Positions 17,856-27,231 of a stretch of 63,536 nucleotides of DNA are shown here, one piece after another; positions within the stretch are counted from its first letter, which is position 1, and each line of letters starts with the position of its first letter. A model generated the notes under the pieces. That model was given only the letters and a program-made list of their open reading frames with translations. It had not been told where the DNA came from and made no database searches. The stretch is from Alphaproteobacteria bacterium HGW-Alphaproteobacteria-3 (lineage in GTDB: Bacteria > Pseudomonadota > Alphaproteobacteria > Parvibaculales > Parvibaculaceae): assembly GCA_002842875.1 (NCBI GenBank), contig PHEF01000004.1, positions 1 through 63,536 on the forward strand, in the 5' to 3' direction. Position numbers and translations under genes: made by a program.

Positions 17856-19550
17856 TCAGCCTAATACATATGTGCCCGGCGCGGCATCCAAAGGCTTGTA
17901 TTTGCGATTTCCCAATGTTTTGGGCGCGGGCTGCGTTTCTCCCGACCGCTCGCCAAGCCATTTTCCCCAGCGTTCCCACCAGGAACCCTGCACTTCGCTT
18001 GCACTTGCGGCCCATTCATCCGCGGTCGCCGGCAAATCATCGTTAACGAAATACTTCGCCTTCGGATTGCCGGGCGGATTCAGGATCGACTGAATGTGGC
18101 CGCTGTTCGACAGGACGAATTCACGCTTGCCGCCGAGCATCTGCGTCGTGCGATAGCAGGCCTTCCAGGGCGTGATGTGGTCGGTCACGCCGCCAACAAT
18201 AAAGGCATCGATGTCGACCTTTCCGATATCGATCGGTTGACCGAGAATTTGCTCCTTGCCCGGATTGGCGAAGGGCTGCGTTTCGTAGAGGGAAAGATAG
18301 TCCGAGTGCAGCGCGGCGGTGAGATTCGTCGAGTCGTTGTTCCAGAAGAGCACGTCGAAAGCGGGCGGCTTCTGCCCGTGCAGATAGTTGTTCACGACGT
18401 AGTTCCAGACAAGATCGTTCGGCCGGAGCCATGCAAAGACGCGAGACAAATCGGAGCCTTCCAGCACACCCTTCTTCGCCGATCGCTTTCGAGCCATTTC
18501 GATGCCGCGTTTCGTCACCAGAACGCCGACGTCGCTATCCTCCATGCGCGGATCGAGCACGCAGACCCAGAAGGTGACCGAGTTGATGCGCTTGTCGCCC
18601 TTCGCGGCAAGATAGCTCAGCAGTGTCGCCGTGGTGATACCACCCGAGCAACCGCCGGAAATATTCACCTTCTCCGAACCGGTAATTCCGGTGACCACCC
18701 CTAACACCTCCACAAGCGCGGCGACGTAATCGGCAAGGCCCCAATCGCGATGCTCCGGACCCGGATTGCGCCAGCTTACGACGAAGACCTGGAATCCCTG
18801 GTCGACGAGGTAACGCGACATGCTCTTCTCGGGCGTGAGGTCGAGTACATAATATTTGTTGATCTGGGGCGGCACGAAGAGAAGCGGCACAGCATGTACT
18901 TTCGCCGTCTTCGGCGTGTACTGAAGAAGCTCCAGCATCTCGGTTCGATAGACGACGGAGCCCTCCGTTGTTGCGAGGTTCTCGCCGACCTTGAAGGGTG
19001 ACTTGTCGACCTGCGACGGCATGCCGTGATTGTTGCGCAGGTCGTCCAGCGCGTGACGAAGCCCCTGCACGAGCGATGCGCCGCCCGTATCGAGCGCGAG
19101 CTTCACTGCCGAAGGGTTGCCCACGAATGTGTTCGTCGGCGCGACGGCGTCGATCATGATGTCGGCGACGAGCATGGCACGGCCATGCTCAATCGGATCG
19201 AGCTCCAGCGACTGAATGAAGCCGTGCATCTCCGTCCGGAAAGCGAGCCAGCCCTGCATCAGGCGGCGATAGACGGGGCTCTTCTGCCAGGCGGGATCGA
19301 CGAAGCGGCGATCCTTCGGCTCGGGCGCAAATTTCTGCTGGCCGCCGACAATGTCCACCATGTTGCGGCCAAAAGAGCCGATGTGCTGCATGAAGGTGAA
19401 AGGCTGGCGCACCGCGCCGCCGACGATCGACCCGATCGCGGAAAGGACGTCCTCGCGGCTGATGCCGACGATGGGACTCAATACGTTGGGCGTTTCCGCC
19501 GCTTCCTCACCGATACCCGGAACGAATTCGTCCCTCTTCCGCCGCGCCAT
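17856..19550 (-). CDS. phaC: Polyhydroxyalkanoate synthase
   Basis: 564 residues from ATG 19550, behind GAGGAGGGG. The lipase-box-like GGCSGG carries the nucleophile Cys301; Asp457 (GVTDHITPW) and His485 (SNSGHIQS) complete the triad. Landmarks such as VPPQINKYYVLDLTP, SWRNPGPEHRDWGLADY and NPPGNPKAKYF are shared with class I/II enzymes. It polymerises 3-hydroxyacyl-CoA into storage polyester on granules. A 42-codon upstream extension is open but holds no conserved sequence. The leader has a perfect GGCCTTCC/GGAAGGCC hairpin (19588-19609) 38 nt before the start, which may affect mRNA stability or translation. Pairing with a Pseudomonas-like PhaZ hints at a medium-chain polymer. Confidence 0.94.
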   Translation of the reverse strand: MARRKRDEFVPGIGEEAAETPNVLSPIVGISREDVLSAIGSIVGGAVRQPFTFMQHIGSFGRNMVDIVGGQQKFAPEPKDRRFVDPAWQKSPVYRRLMQGWLAFRTEMHGFIQSLELDPIEHGRAMLVADIMIDAVAPTNTFVGNPSAVKLALDTGGASLVQGLRHALDDLRNNHGMPSQVDKSPFKVGENLATTEGSVVYRTEMLELLQYTPKTAKVHAVPLLFVPPQINKYYVLDLTPEKSMSRYLVDQGFQVFVVSWRNPGPEHRDWGLADYVAALVEVLGVVTGITGSEKVNISGGCSGGITTATLLSYLAAKGDKRINSVTFWVCVLDPRMEDSDVGVLVTKRGIEMARKRSAKKGVLEGSDLSRVFAWLRPNDLVWNYVVNNYLHGQKPPAFDVLFWNNDSTNLTAALHSDYLSLYETQPFANPGKEQILGQPIDIGKVDIDAFIVGGVTDHITPWKACYRTTQMLGGKREFVLSNSGHIQSILNPPGNPKAKYFVNDDLPATADEWAASASEVQGSWWERWGKWLGERSGETQPAPKTLGNRKYKPLDAAPGTYVLG

Positions 19551-19737
19551 GGGCTCCCCTCCTCTTCTTGTGTCCTCTGCCGCGACCGGCCTTCCCTCCC
19601 CGGAAGGCCTTACCGGGCCCAGCAGGCCACCATGATGCGCTGCCCAAGGGACGGCCACAAGGGGTTCAGGGCACAAAGAAAATCCGGGGGCTTACAGGCG
19701 CGTGAAACCGATGTTCCACGCGCCATATGCCTCGTGG

Positions 19738-20157
19738 CTAGACGGGTACGCGTGTGCCGATATTAAGTTGCCCCGCGAGACCTGCTTCGCGATGAAATTC
19801 GATCGCGTGATATTCGGACGACATGACCATTTCCATGAGGGCCGCGCGCGAAGGATATTCGACGAGGGCAATCTGGTCCCACAGCTCTTCGCATTTGCCG
19901 AGCATGAGCCCGTCGATTACGGCCGCGAAAACCATGCGGCCGCCGACCTTCGTCAGAAGCTTCGAGACCTCGATGCCATAGCGCATATAGGCTTCCTGCC
20001 CGGAAATATCCGCATCGCGTCCATCCGGATATGCGGCGCGCTCATGAAACTTGAGCAGGTTGACCATGACGACAGGCCCATCCTGATCCGTGCCGGCGTT
20101 GGCAAAGAAGGACTTGATCTGCTCGTCCGAGGGACGCACGGCGTTCTCGACTAACAT
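19738..20157 (-). CDS. DUF1330-family protein
   Basis: 139 residues. The core reads DGPVVMVNLLKFHERA, then YMRYGIEVSKLLTKVGGRMVFAA and WDQIALVEYPSRAALMEMVMSSEYHAIEFHREAGL, which is the ferredoxin-like DUF1330/EthD-type fold. These are small cytoplasmic dimers without settled function. The gene has its own well-formed promoter with an overlapping palindrome (20202-20230) and lies 187 bp upstream of phaC on the same strand. Confidence 0.75.
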   Translation of the reverse strand: MLVENAVRPSDEQIKSFFANAGTDQDGPVVMVNLLKFHERAAYPDGRDADISGQEAYMRYGIEVSKLLTKVGGRMVFAAVIDGLMLGKCEELWDQIALVEYPSRAALMEMVMSSEYHAIEFHREAGLAGQLNIGTRVPV

Positions 20158-20201
20158 TTCTGCCTTTCCTCCGGCTCCGGCGCGATTGACGCCGATCCAG
20201 C

Positions 20202-20230
20202 ATTTATTGTAATGACATTTATTGTGTCAA
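20202..20230 (-). promoter_or_regulatory. Sigma70-type promoter with overlapping operator
   Basis: On the minus strand TTGACA (20225-20230) and ATAAAT (20202-20207) are separated by exactly 17 nt. The inverted repeat TGACA-N7-TGTCA (20213-20229) covers the -35 box and part of the spacer, where a repressor would block polymerase. It drives the DUF1330 gene, whose ATG is 44 nt downstream. The TetR regulator at 22511-23104 is a possible partner, but that is a guess. Confidence 0.6.
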
Positions 20231-20364
20231 TTTATCGACGACATGGAAGACGCCGTCAAGGCGTCCCTCCACGGAAAGAAGCACAGAGCTCGTCGTAACC
20301 AAATTCACAAAATGGCGAGGGCTATGGCAGGATGCGCGCTCCATCGCCATTCAGGGAGACACAT

Positions 20365-21438
20365 ATGAGCATCGCGATCCGGGAATTCGTCGTGAACCGT
20401 CCGAACTACGGCCAGACGAAGTGGGTCGACAGGATGACCGAGGTCGAGAGTGGGCAGATTCTCGTCGGGATCGAGAAATTCGCGCTCACGGCAAACAACA
20501 TTACCTATGCCGTCGCCGGCGACATGCTCAACTACTGGTCGTTCTTTCCCGCCGAAGAAGGCTGGGGAAAGATTCCTGTCTGGGGTTTCGCGCGGATCGT
20601 GCAGTCGAAGTGCGAGGGATTTACCGTGGGCGAACGGATCTACGGCTACCTCCCGATGGCGACGCATCTCGTGATGCAGCCCGAGAAAGTGACGGCAGGA
20701 AGCTTCCTCGACCTTTACAAGCAACGCCGCGAGCTTCACCCGGTCTACAACAGTTATACACGTGTGACGGGCGCGAGACCGCACGAAGATCTCGAGCCGG
20801 TGTTGCGCCCCCTCTACACGACATCGTTTCTGATCGACGACTGGCTTGCCGACAACGACTTCTTTGGCGCGAAGCAGGTGCTGGTGCTCAGCGCCTCGTC
20901 CAAGACGGGGCTCGGGCTCGCCTATGGTCTTCATCAGCGCCGCCCCGCGGGACCGGAGGCGGTCGGTCTCACTTCCGCGGGCAACAAGGCCTTCGTGGAC
21001 GGACTCGGATACTACGACAAGGCCATGACCTATGGCGATGTCGCGACGCTCGATGCAAGCGTGCCGACGGCCGTGGTCGATTTCGCGGGCGACGGGGAGG
21101 TGCTCGCTGCTGTGCACCGGCATTTCGGCGACAAGATCGTGGAAAGCACGACGGTCGGCCTTTCCCACAAGGATGCCCCGCGCGCGCCCGCTGACCTGCC
21201 GGGCGCCCGCCCGCGCTTTTTCTTTGCCCCTGACCAGATGAAAAAGCGGACGGACGAACTGGGGCGCGATGGCTTCAACCGAAAGCTCGCGGAGAGCTGG
21301 AATGCCTTTGCGGAAGCGGCGGATGCCTGGATCACGGTGGAGCGCAGCAAGGGCGAAGACGCGATTGCGCGAGTCTATGCCGACATGCTGGCCGGCAAGA
21401 TCAACCCCGCGATAGGCCACATCCTCGGCTTCAAGTGA
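20365..21438 (+). CDS. DUF2855-family protein
   Basis: 357 residues from ATG 20365, behind AGGGAG. The chain reads like a degenerate medium-chain reductase: an N-terminal GroES-like part (VGIEKFALTANNITYAVAGD, WGKIPVWGFARIV) and a middle part with VLVLSASSKTGLGLAYGL and VGLTSAGNKAF, which resemble a nucleotide-binding segment. This layout is the DUF2855 family, whose role is not established. It is followed 33 nt later by the GST gene on the same strand, so the two are likely co-transcribed. Confidence 0.8.
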   Translation: MSIAIREFVVNRPNYGQTKWVDRMTEVESGQILVGIEKFALTANNITYAVAGDMLNYWSFFPAEEGWGKIPVWGFARIVQSKCEGFTVGERIYGYLPMATHLVMQPEKVTAGSFLDLYKQRRELHPVYNSYTRVTGARPHEDLEPVLRPLYTTSFLIDDWLADNDFFGAKQVLVLSASSKTGLGLAYGLHQRRPAGPEAVGLTSAGNKAFVDGLGYYDKAMTYGDVATLDASVPTAVVDFAGDGEVLAAVHRHFGDKIVESTTVGLSHKDAPRAPADLPGARPRFFFAPDQMKKRTDELGRDGFNRKLAESWNAFAEAADAWITVERSKGEDAIARVYADMLAGKINPAIGHILGFK

Positions 21439-21471
21439 GCGCCACAAACCAAAAACACCCGGGAGGACAAG

Positions 21472-22506
21472 ATGACGCTCGAGACACCCCTTCTACTAAG
21501 CGGCGCACCGGGCTCGCCCTATACGCGCAAGATGCTCGCCGTGCTTCGTTACCGGCACATTCCCTATCGCTTTTTTCTCTCCGGCCACAACGTACCGAAG
21601 GGGCTGCCCGCCCCCAAGGTGGCCCTGCTGCCGACCTTCTATCTGAAGGAGGATAGCGGCGACTATCAGGCAACGGTCGACTCGACGCCGTTGATCCGCC
21701 GCTTCGAGGTGGCATTTTCCGGGCGCGAAGCGGTGCCCGCCGACCCCGTGATCGAGTTTCTCGACTATCTGCTCGAAGACTATGCCGACGAATGGCTGAC
21801 CAAGGCGATGTTCCACTATCGCTGGTACTACAAGCCCGACATCGAACGGGCCGCCGCCATCCTGCCGCGCTGGCGGGGAATTTCCGCGCCGGAGGACGAA
21901 GCGTTGAAGATGGGCGAAATATTCGCCGACCGCCAGATTTCGCGTCTTTATGTCGTGGGGTCGAACGACACCACGGCGCCTGTCATCGAGGCGAGTTATC
22001 TGCGCTACCTGGACGCAATGAAGGCGCTGCTCGAAGTGCAACCCTTCCTGATGGGACAGCGGCCGGGGGGCAGCGACTTCGGCGCCTACGGACAATTGAC
22101 TCAGTTGACGCATTTCGATCCAACGCCGATGGCCGAGACCCTGAAGCGGGCGCCGCGCGTCTTTGCATGGGTCGATCTCGTGGAAGACCTTTCAGGTCTC
22201 GACGCGGCTGAGGATGGCTGGATGAAGCGCGATGCCGTTCCCGAGGAAATCCGGGGGCTGCTGAAAGAGGTTGGCCGTGTCTATGTGCCGGCACTCCGCG
22301 CCAACGCCAAAGCGCTGATGGACGGTGCGGAACGGGTCGACACGGAAATCGACGGCAAGCGGTGGGTGCAGCAACCGTTCCCCTACCAGGGAAAGTGCCT
22401 GCAGTGGCTACGCGAGAAGCGTGCAAGTCTCGTCACGAAGGACCGGCAAGCAGTGGACGACATTCTCGCCGGTACGGGATGCGAGAAGCTCTTCGAGACC
22501 CGATGA
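21472..22506 (+). CDS. Glutathione S-transferase family protein
   Basis: 344 residues, longer than a classic GST (about 200-230). The N-terminal thioredoxin-like part has LLLSGAPGSPYTRKMLAVLRYRHIPYRF and then a DSTPLIRRFE turn; the C-terminal helical part contains the FLMGQRPGGSDFGAYGQLTQL region typical of GST all-helical domains, and a further ~100 residues form an extra C-terminal extension. The CxxC/Cys-Pro redox pair is replaced by Ser-Pro-Tyr, consistent with a Ser- or Tyr-type site. The role is probably conjugation or isomerisation of a hydrophobic compound. Start ATG 21472 follows GGGAGGAC. Confidence 0.78.
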   Translation: MTLETPLLLSGAPGSPYTRKMLAVLRYRHIPYRFFLSGHNVPKGLPAPKVALLPTFYLKEDSGDYQATVDSTPLIRRFEVAFSGREAVPADPVIEFLDYLLEDYADEWLTKAMFHYRWYYKPDIERAAAILPRWRGISAPEDEALKMGEIFADRQISRLYVVGSNDTTAPVIEASYLRYLDAMKALLEVQPFLMGQRPGGSDFGAYGQLTQLTHFDPTPMAETLKRAPRVFAWVDLVEDLSGLDAAEDGWMKRDAVPEEIRGLLKEVGRVYVPALRANAKALMDGAERVDTEIDGKRWVQQPFPYQGKCLQWLREKRASLVTKDRQAVDDILAGTGCEKLFETR

Positions 22507-22510
22507 GGCT

Positions 22511-23104
22511 CTAGCGCTTCGCACCGATGAGAGGCGCGGCCGCCGCCTCGACCACACGCCTTGCCTGCGAGATGGAGAGGCGCTGGTCGACGCGGAGGCG
22601 GCGCCAGAAATCGAAGCTGAGAACGGCATCGAGCGCATCCACGAGCACGCGATCCTTGCGGACGGCTGCCGGGAGCGCGGAACGCATGATGTCGCGAAAC
22701 GCGATGTTCATACGCGCGCGATCATCGACCAGGAAGGGTGAGCGGTGCGCATTCATGTCGGCGGCGACACGGAAAGGCATGATGCGCTCGAAGAGCTTCG
22801 CCCGGCGGTCGATCATTTCCTCAAGGATTTCGTCCACTGTGCCTGAGGGCGGCGGGAGCTCGAGCATCGGTGCCACATCGACCAGGATCAGGTCGCCGAT
22901 CTCGCGATAAAGACTCTCCATGTCGTCGAAATGACGGAAGACGCTTCTGAGGCCGACATCTGCGCGCGCGGCGACTTCCTCAGCGCGCGGAGAGACAGTG
23001 CCTTCCCGGATCAGATCGCGCATCGCTTCGACGATACGACGGCGGCTGGCGGCGCTGCGAAGGCGGCGCCCATCCTGTTTTTTCTGGGGTTGGGAAGCAG
23101 GCAT
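22511..23104 (-). CDS. TetR-family transcriptional regulator
   Basis: 197 residues from ATG 23104; a TTG start at 23140 would add 12 residues. The N-terminal helix-turn-helix reads RIVEAMRDLIREG, PRAEEVAARADVGLRSVFRHFDDMESLYREI, the usual TetR DNA-binding pattern. The remaining helical domain is the ligand-binding part. It converges on the GST gene with 4 bp between stop codons. Likely targets are the GST/DUF2855 pair or the DUF1330 promoter palindrome; this is by proximity only. Confidence 0.85.
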   Translation of the reverse strand: MPASQPQKKQDGRRLRSAASRRRIVEAMRDLIREGTVSPRAEEVAARADVGLRSVFRHFDDMESLYREIGDLILVDVAPMLELPPPSGTVDEILEEMIDRRAKLFERIMPFRVAADMNAHRSPFLVDDRARMNIAFRDIMRSALPAAVRKDRVLVDALDAVLSFDFWRRLRVDQRLSISQARRVVEAAAAPLIGAKR

Positions 23105-23203
23105 GTCGGGGGTACTCGCGGAAGAATTCTGGCCTCGCAACCATCATCCCAAAGCGGAGAGATAAAAGCTACCGGTGTATGACCCCGGGAAGGCGAAATG
23201 GCG

Positions 23204-24814
23204 TCAGGCCTGCTCTTTCTCGAGCGCGCGCCTTATCCTGCGCAGGGTGACCCGCCGTGACTTGTCGTCCGCCGCCTTGTCCAGCATCTCGGTCAGGTCG
23301 AGCCAGAGGCCGGACAGGTCGTTGTGCCAGTCCGGACGCCCGACGACCTCCGGCTGCAAGCGCCGCGGCGCGGGCCGCTCACGCGTTTCGGGTGTTTCGG
23401 CGAGGAGATCGAAGACGGCATCGAGCTCGGGCGCGAAGATGCGCTCGCCGTCGAGACCCCGGCTTGAGAGACGTTCATGCAATCCGGCTATTTCGTCTTC
23501 CTCACCGTGAACAAGGATGATGCCGCGCGAAACGGGGCCGCGCTCTTCGACCCAGCGGGCGAGGCCCGGTCCATCCGCATGGCCCGAATAAATATCGAGC
23601 GTCCGGATGCTCGCGCGAACTTTCACTTCCTCACCCTGTATGCGAACGGCCTTGGCACCATTCTGCAGGATGCGTCCAAGCGTTCCCTCCGCCTGGAACC
23701 CGACCATGAGAACCGTCGCATTGGCACGCCAGAGATTGTTCTTCAGGTGGTGGCGGATGCGGCCTGCATCGCACATACCGCTGGCAGCGACGATGACGTG
23801 GCTGCCGTCAATCCGTTCGATCATCATGCTTTCCTGCGCGGACTCGGTTGTGCGCAAGATGGGAGAGCGCATGGCATGGCGGAAGGCGGCTCCGTCCTCC
23901 AGTTCGTGCGCATGATCGATGAAGACATCCGTGGCCCGAATGGCAAGCGGGGAGTCGAGGAAGATCGGCACTTGCGGAATGCGCCGCTCGTGAACGAGAG
24001 CCAGAAGATCAGACAAAAGCTCCTGGGTGCGCTCAACCGCAAATGAGGGAACGATGAGCACGCCATTGCCTTTCAGGGCCTCATTTGCTTCCGCTGCAAG
24101 CAGATCGCGCCGGGACGACAGCGTCATCGGCGGCCGCACACGCGAGCCATAGGTCGATTCGCAAACGATGTAGTCGAGGTTCTGCGGCGAATCCGGCGCC
24201 GGATGAAAGCTTGTCACCTCCGGCCCGATATCGCCGGAGAAGAGGAGCCGCATCGAACGCGGCGAAGCGAGTCCGGTTGCAATTTCAATCTCGATCGAGG
24301 CGGAGCCGAGTATGTGACCGGCATTCCAGAAGCGTGCACGAACGCCCTCTGCCGGCTCGATCCATGTGTCGTAGGCGACCGGACTGAAGGCGCGGAGCGC
24401 GACTTCGGTATCTTCTACTGTGTAAATCGGCGTTACTTCCGGGCGGCCGCGCCGTGCATTGCGCCTGTTGAGTTGTTCGACTTCCATTTCCTGAATGTGG
24501 CCCGAATCCGGCAGCATGCAGGTCAGCAGATCGATCGTGCCGTGCGTCGCATGAATGGGCCCCGAGAATCCATGCTTAACGAGCTTCGGGATCAAGCCCG
24601 AATGATCGATATGAGCGTGCGTCAGAAGCACGAAATCGATCTCCTCCGGTTTAAACGGGAAGTCGCCATAGTTGAGCGCCTTCAGCGTCTTCGGCCCCTG
24701 GAACATACCGCAATCGACAAGGAACCGCGTCCGTCCGGCCTGCAACAGATAACAGGAGCCTGTGACGGTGTGCGCGGCGCCGTGAACGCTCAAGGAAATC
24801 GACATGACATTCAC
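23204..24814 (-). CDS. Beta-CASP metallo-beta-lactamase nuclease
   Basis: 536 residues from a GTG start that overlaps the upstream stop by 4 nt (GTGA); ATG 24805 is the alternative. The metal site HAHIDH (66-71) and the early GAAHTVTGS motif are those of the CPSF73/YSH1-like RNA-processing group (COG1236). Later come VCESTYGSR, VLIVPSFAVERTQELL and IVAASGMCDAGRIRHHL, the beta-CASP motifs. Such enzymes cut or trim RNA. It is the last gene of the five-gene operon; the two genes before it handle nucleotide phosphorolysis and PRPP chemistry, so a role in turning RNA into sugar phosphates is an attractive but untested reading. Confidence 0.88.
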   Translation of the reverse strand: MNVMSISLSVHGAAHTVTGSCYLLQAGRTRFLVDCGMFQGPKTLKALNYGDFPFKPEEIDFVLLTHAHIDHSGLIPKLVKHGFSGPIHATHGTIDLLTCMLPDSGHIQEMEVEQLNRRNARRGRPEVTPIYTVEDTEVALRAFSPVAYDTWIEPAEGVRARFWNAGHILGSASIEIEIATGLASPRSMRLLFSGDIGPEVTSFHPAPDSPQNLDYIVCESTYGSRVRPPMTLSSRRDLLAAEANEALKGNGVLIVPSFAVERTQELLSDLLALVHERRIPQVPIFLDSPLAIRATDVFIDHAHELEDGAAFRHAMRSPILRTTESAQESMMIERIDGSHVIVAASGMCDAGRIRHHLKNNLWRANATVLMVGFQAEGTLGRILQNGAKAVRIQGEEVKVRASIRTLDIYSGHADGPGLARWVEERGPVSRGIILVHGEEDEIAGLHERLSSRGLDGERIFAPELDAVFDLLAETPETRERPAPRRLQPEVVGRPDWHNDLSGLWLDLTEMLDKAADDKSRRVTLRRIRRALEKEQA

Positions 24815-25704
24815 TCGCTCAATTCGTTGCGCAAAGCTCCGTCAAGAAGCCCCGCAAGGGAAATCGCATTCGTCGGGTGGGGAATCGATGTGGTGGACCA
24901 GACGGCCCCGGCGCCCGCGTCCAGCATCTTTTCATACACGGTCGTATCGAATAGTGCATGAGTAACGGCAACGCGGATTGAGGCGGCGCCACGCGCCTTC
25001 ATCGCCGCAATGGCGGACAACATTGTTCCACCGCTAGAGACGATATCGTCCGCGATGAGGACGGATTTTCCATCAAGGTCCAAATCCGGAAACGCGATTT
25101 CCACCTCCTGGTCGCCACGCCGCACTTTCCTGCCGGTGATCGCGCGCGCGCCCAGTGCGCCTGCCAGACGGCCGACCCATTGACCGGCCTCTTCGTCCGG
25201 ACCTGCAATTAGCGTTTCCCCGCCGATGTTTCGACCGGCCGCAAATCGCGCGATCGTATCGGCGGCGATGAGATTCTCCGCGTCGATAGATGGAAAGACC
25301 TCGGCAAGAGAGGATATGCGGTGCAGGTGCGCGTCCACCGTCACCACCCGATCGAAAAGCGACGAAAGGAAGCGCGCCACGGCTTGCTGGCTGACCGCCT
25401 CGCCTTCATGGAAGGCCTTGTCCTGCCGCATGTAGCAGAGATAGGGCGCGACGAGCACCAGGCGGCGCGCACCCGCACGGCGAAGCGCGTCCGCAGCAAG
25501 CATCAGCTCGACGAGCCTTTCGTTGGGCCTGTCCAGCGGGCAGTAGACAATCGACGTCGTCGCCGCGCCGGACACGCCGACACGGCTCTCCCCATCGGGA
25601 AATGCGTGAACATCGATGGAATGCGCTTCGATCCCGAGCACGGAGGCAAGCTCGCGAGCATGGACTTCGCCATGCATGAATGAGTAAATCGCGACGGGCA
25701 TCAT
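24811..25704 (-). CDS. Ribose-phosphate pyrophosphokinase-like protein
   Basis: 297 residues, slightly shorter than the usual 310-320. The phosphoribosyltransferase fold is clear: [10 protein letters not shown] near the N-terminus, [18 protein letters not shown] at the ATP-binding flexible region, VDAHLHR, and the PRPP-binding loop [14 protein letters not shown] (215-228). It would make PRPP from ribose 5-phosphate and ATP. The FHEGEAVS segment differs from the housekeeping bacterial enzyme and looks like the divergent archaeal-type group. Its ATG overlaps the phosphorylase stop (ATGA) and its stop overlaps the nuclease start (GTGA), so all three are coupled. It is probably not the cell's only PRPP synthase. 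Confidence 0.85.
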   Translation of the reverse strand: MMPVAIYSFMHGEVHARELASVLGIEAHSIDVHAFPDGESRVGVSGAATTSIVYCPLDRPNERLVELMLAADALRRAGARRLVLVAPYLCYMRQDKAFHEGEAVSQQAVARFLSSLFDRVVTVDAHLHRISSLAEVFPSIDAENLIAADTIARFAAGRNIGGETLIAGPDEEAGQWVGRLAGALGARAITGRKVRRGDQEVEIAFPDLDLDGKSVLIADDIVSSGGTMLSAIAAMKARGAASIRVAVTHALFDTTVYEKMLDAGAGAVWSTTSIPHPTNAISLAGLLDGALRNELSE

Positions 25705-27218
25705 GCAAGCGCTTTCGCAGGGATACCCGCACCCGCAAGTGCGAAGCCGTTCGACTGCTCGGCCGCTTCCACCGCGAAGTTGAAATGCGCTTCACCCGCC
25801 GAATAAATCCGGTAGAGGGGTTCACCCGTTTCGACCTTGTCGCCGATGCGCTTCAACACATCGATGCCAGCGCCGCGATCGAGGGGAGCGCCCGCGAGCC
25901 GAGCGAGCTGTGCAATCCGCAGACAATCGACGGATGCGACGACGCCATCGGCATGAGCGAGAATATCGGCGGTAAGCGGTCCCGGCGCGGGCGATGACGA
26001 GGCGCGCCCCTGAGCCTCGATAATTTTCTGCATCGAGGCCATCGCCGCACCGCTTTCAAGCAAGTGGCGCGCGCGCTCGTATCCGGCGCCGCCCCGAACA
26101 GCGGGATCGCACTCAATCACCCGCGCCGCGAGCTGAAACGACTTTTCGCGCAGATCGGCGGGCGCAGAAGCATCGTTTGCAAGCACGGCCATCACATCGC
26201 GCGCCTCGAGCACCGGCCCGATGCCGCGGCCAACCGGCTGGGTGCCGTCCGTCACCATGATCTCAACGTGAAGGTTCATGCGATCGGCGACAAACTCGAA
26301 GAGCTTCCGCAGACGGAGCGCCTCCATGGAATCGCGTACCTTGGCGGTCGGGCCTAGCGGCAGGTCGATCACCAGATGCGTGGAGCCTGCCGACTTTTTC
26401 TTCGACATGATCGAGGCGACCATCTGTTCGCGGGTGTCGAGATTGAGCGGGCGTTCGACGCCGATCAGAATATCGTCGGCGGGCGATAGATTCACGTGCC
26501 CCCCCCAGACGAGGCAGGCGTTGCATTCGCCGACGACTTCCTTCATTTCATCGATGGTGAGGTCGACGCGCGCAAGCACTTCCATCGTGTCGGCGGTTCC
26601 CGCCGGAGAGGTAATTGCCCGCGAAGAAGTCTTCGGCATTATGAAGCCATGCGCGGCGACGATCGGCACCACGATCATCGAAGTACGATTGCCCGGAATG
26701 CCCCCGATGCAATGCTTGTCGACGACGATGGGCGCATCCCAGGTAAGCGACGTACCGGCGGCAGCCATTGCGAAGGTGAGATGGAGAAGTTCGTCCGTCG
26801 ACAGAAAACCCGCGCAAGCGACCAGGAAGGCGGCGATTTCCATGTCGGAATAACGGTAACCGGCGATATCCTGAATGATCGACTCGATCTGGTGACGGTT
26901 CAGCGTTTCGCCGCCGATCTTGGTCCTCACATATTCGAGGCTCTGCGGACTTCGCGCCGGCGAGATGGAAACGGTTTCGCCCTCCGCTAATCCCATACGA
27001 CGAAAAGCGGGTTCCGTGAGGCCGATCTCGTCCGGACCCACCATCGAGCGGTCATGGCAAATGTCGAGGCTCGCGACGATCGAGCGGCCGTCGTGCTGCA
27101 CCTCCAGCCGCTTGAATGCCTGGAAAGCCTCGGGCCGGAGCGCCGTGCAGTTCGAGGCGAGCACCGCCACGTTCTCCCGCAACGTGTCGAGCGGAATACG
27201 GCGTATCTTCAACCTCAT
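25701..27218 (-). CDS. AMP/thymidine phosphorylase, type 2
   Basis: 505 residues from ATG 27218, behind GAAGGTGG. It has an N-terminal domain of about 90 residues absent from classic thymidine phosphorylase, then [13 protein letters not shown] (168-180) and [16 protein letters not shown] (199-214). These stretches match archaeal AMP phosphorylase and the bacterial 'putative thymidine phosphorylase 2' group better than DeoA. The reaction is phosphorolysis of a nucleotide or nucleoside: with AMP it gives ribose 1,5-bisphosphate and adenine. The bacterial substrate is not settled, and the window has no ribose-1,5-bisphosphate isomerase or RuBisCO. It follows the amidohydrolase gene by 13 nt. Confidence 0.87.
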   Translation of the reverse strand: MRLKIRRIPLDTLRENVAVLASNCTALRPEAFQAFKRLEVQHDGRSIVASLDICHDRSMVGPDEIGLTEPAFRRMGLAEGETVSISPARSPQSLEYVRTKIGGETLNRHQIESIIQDIAGYRYSDMEIAAFLVACAGFLSTDELLHLTFAMAAAGTSLTWDAPIVVDKHCIGGIPGNRTSMIVVPIVAAHGFIMPKTSSRAITSPAGTADTMEVLARVDLTIDEMKEVVGECNACLVWGGHVNLSPADDILIGVERPLNLDTREQMVASIMSKKKSAGSTHLVIDLPLGPTAKVRDSMEALRLRKLFEFVADRMNLHVEIMVTDGTQPVGRGIGPVLEARDVMAVLANDASAPADLREKSFQLAARVIECDPAVRGGAGYERARHLLESGAAMASMQKIIEAQGRASSSPAPGPLTADILAHADGVVASVDCLRIAQLARLAGAPLDRGAGIDVLKRIGDKVETGEPLYRIYSAGEAHFNFAVEAAEQSNGFALAGAGIPAKALA

Positions 27219-27231
27219 GTCATTGCCACCT

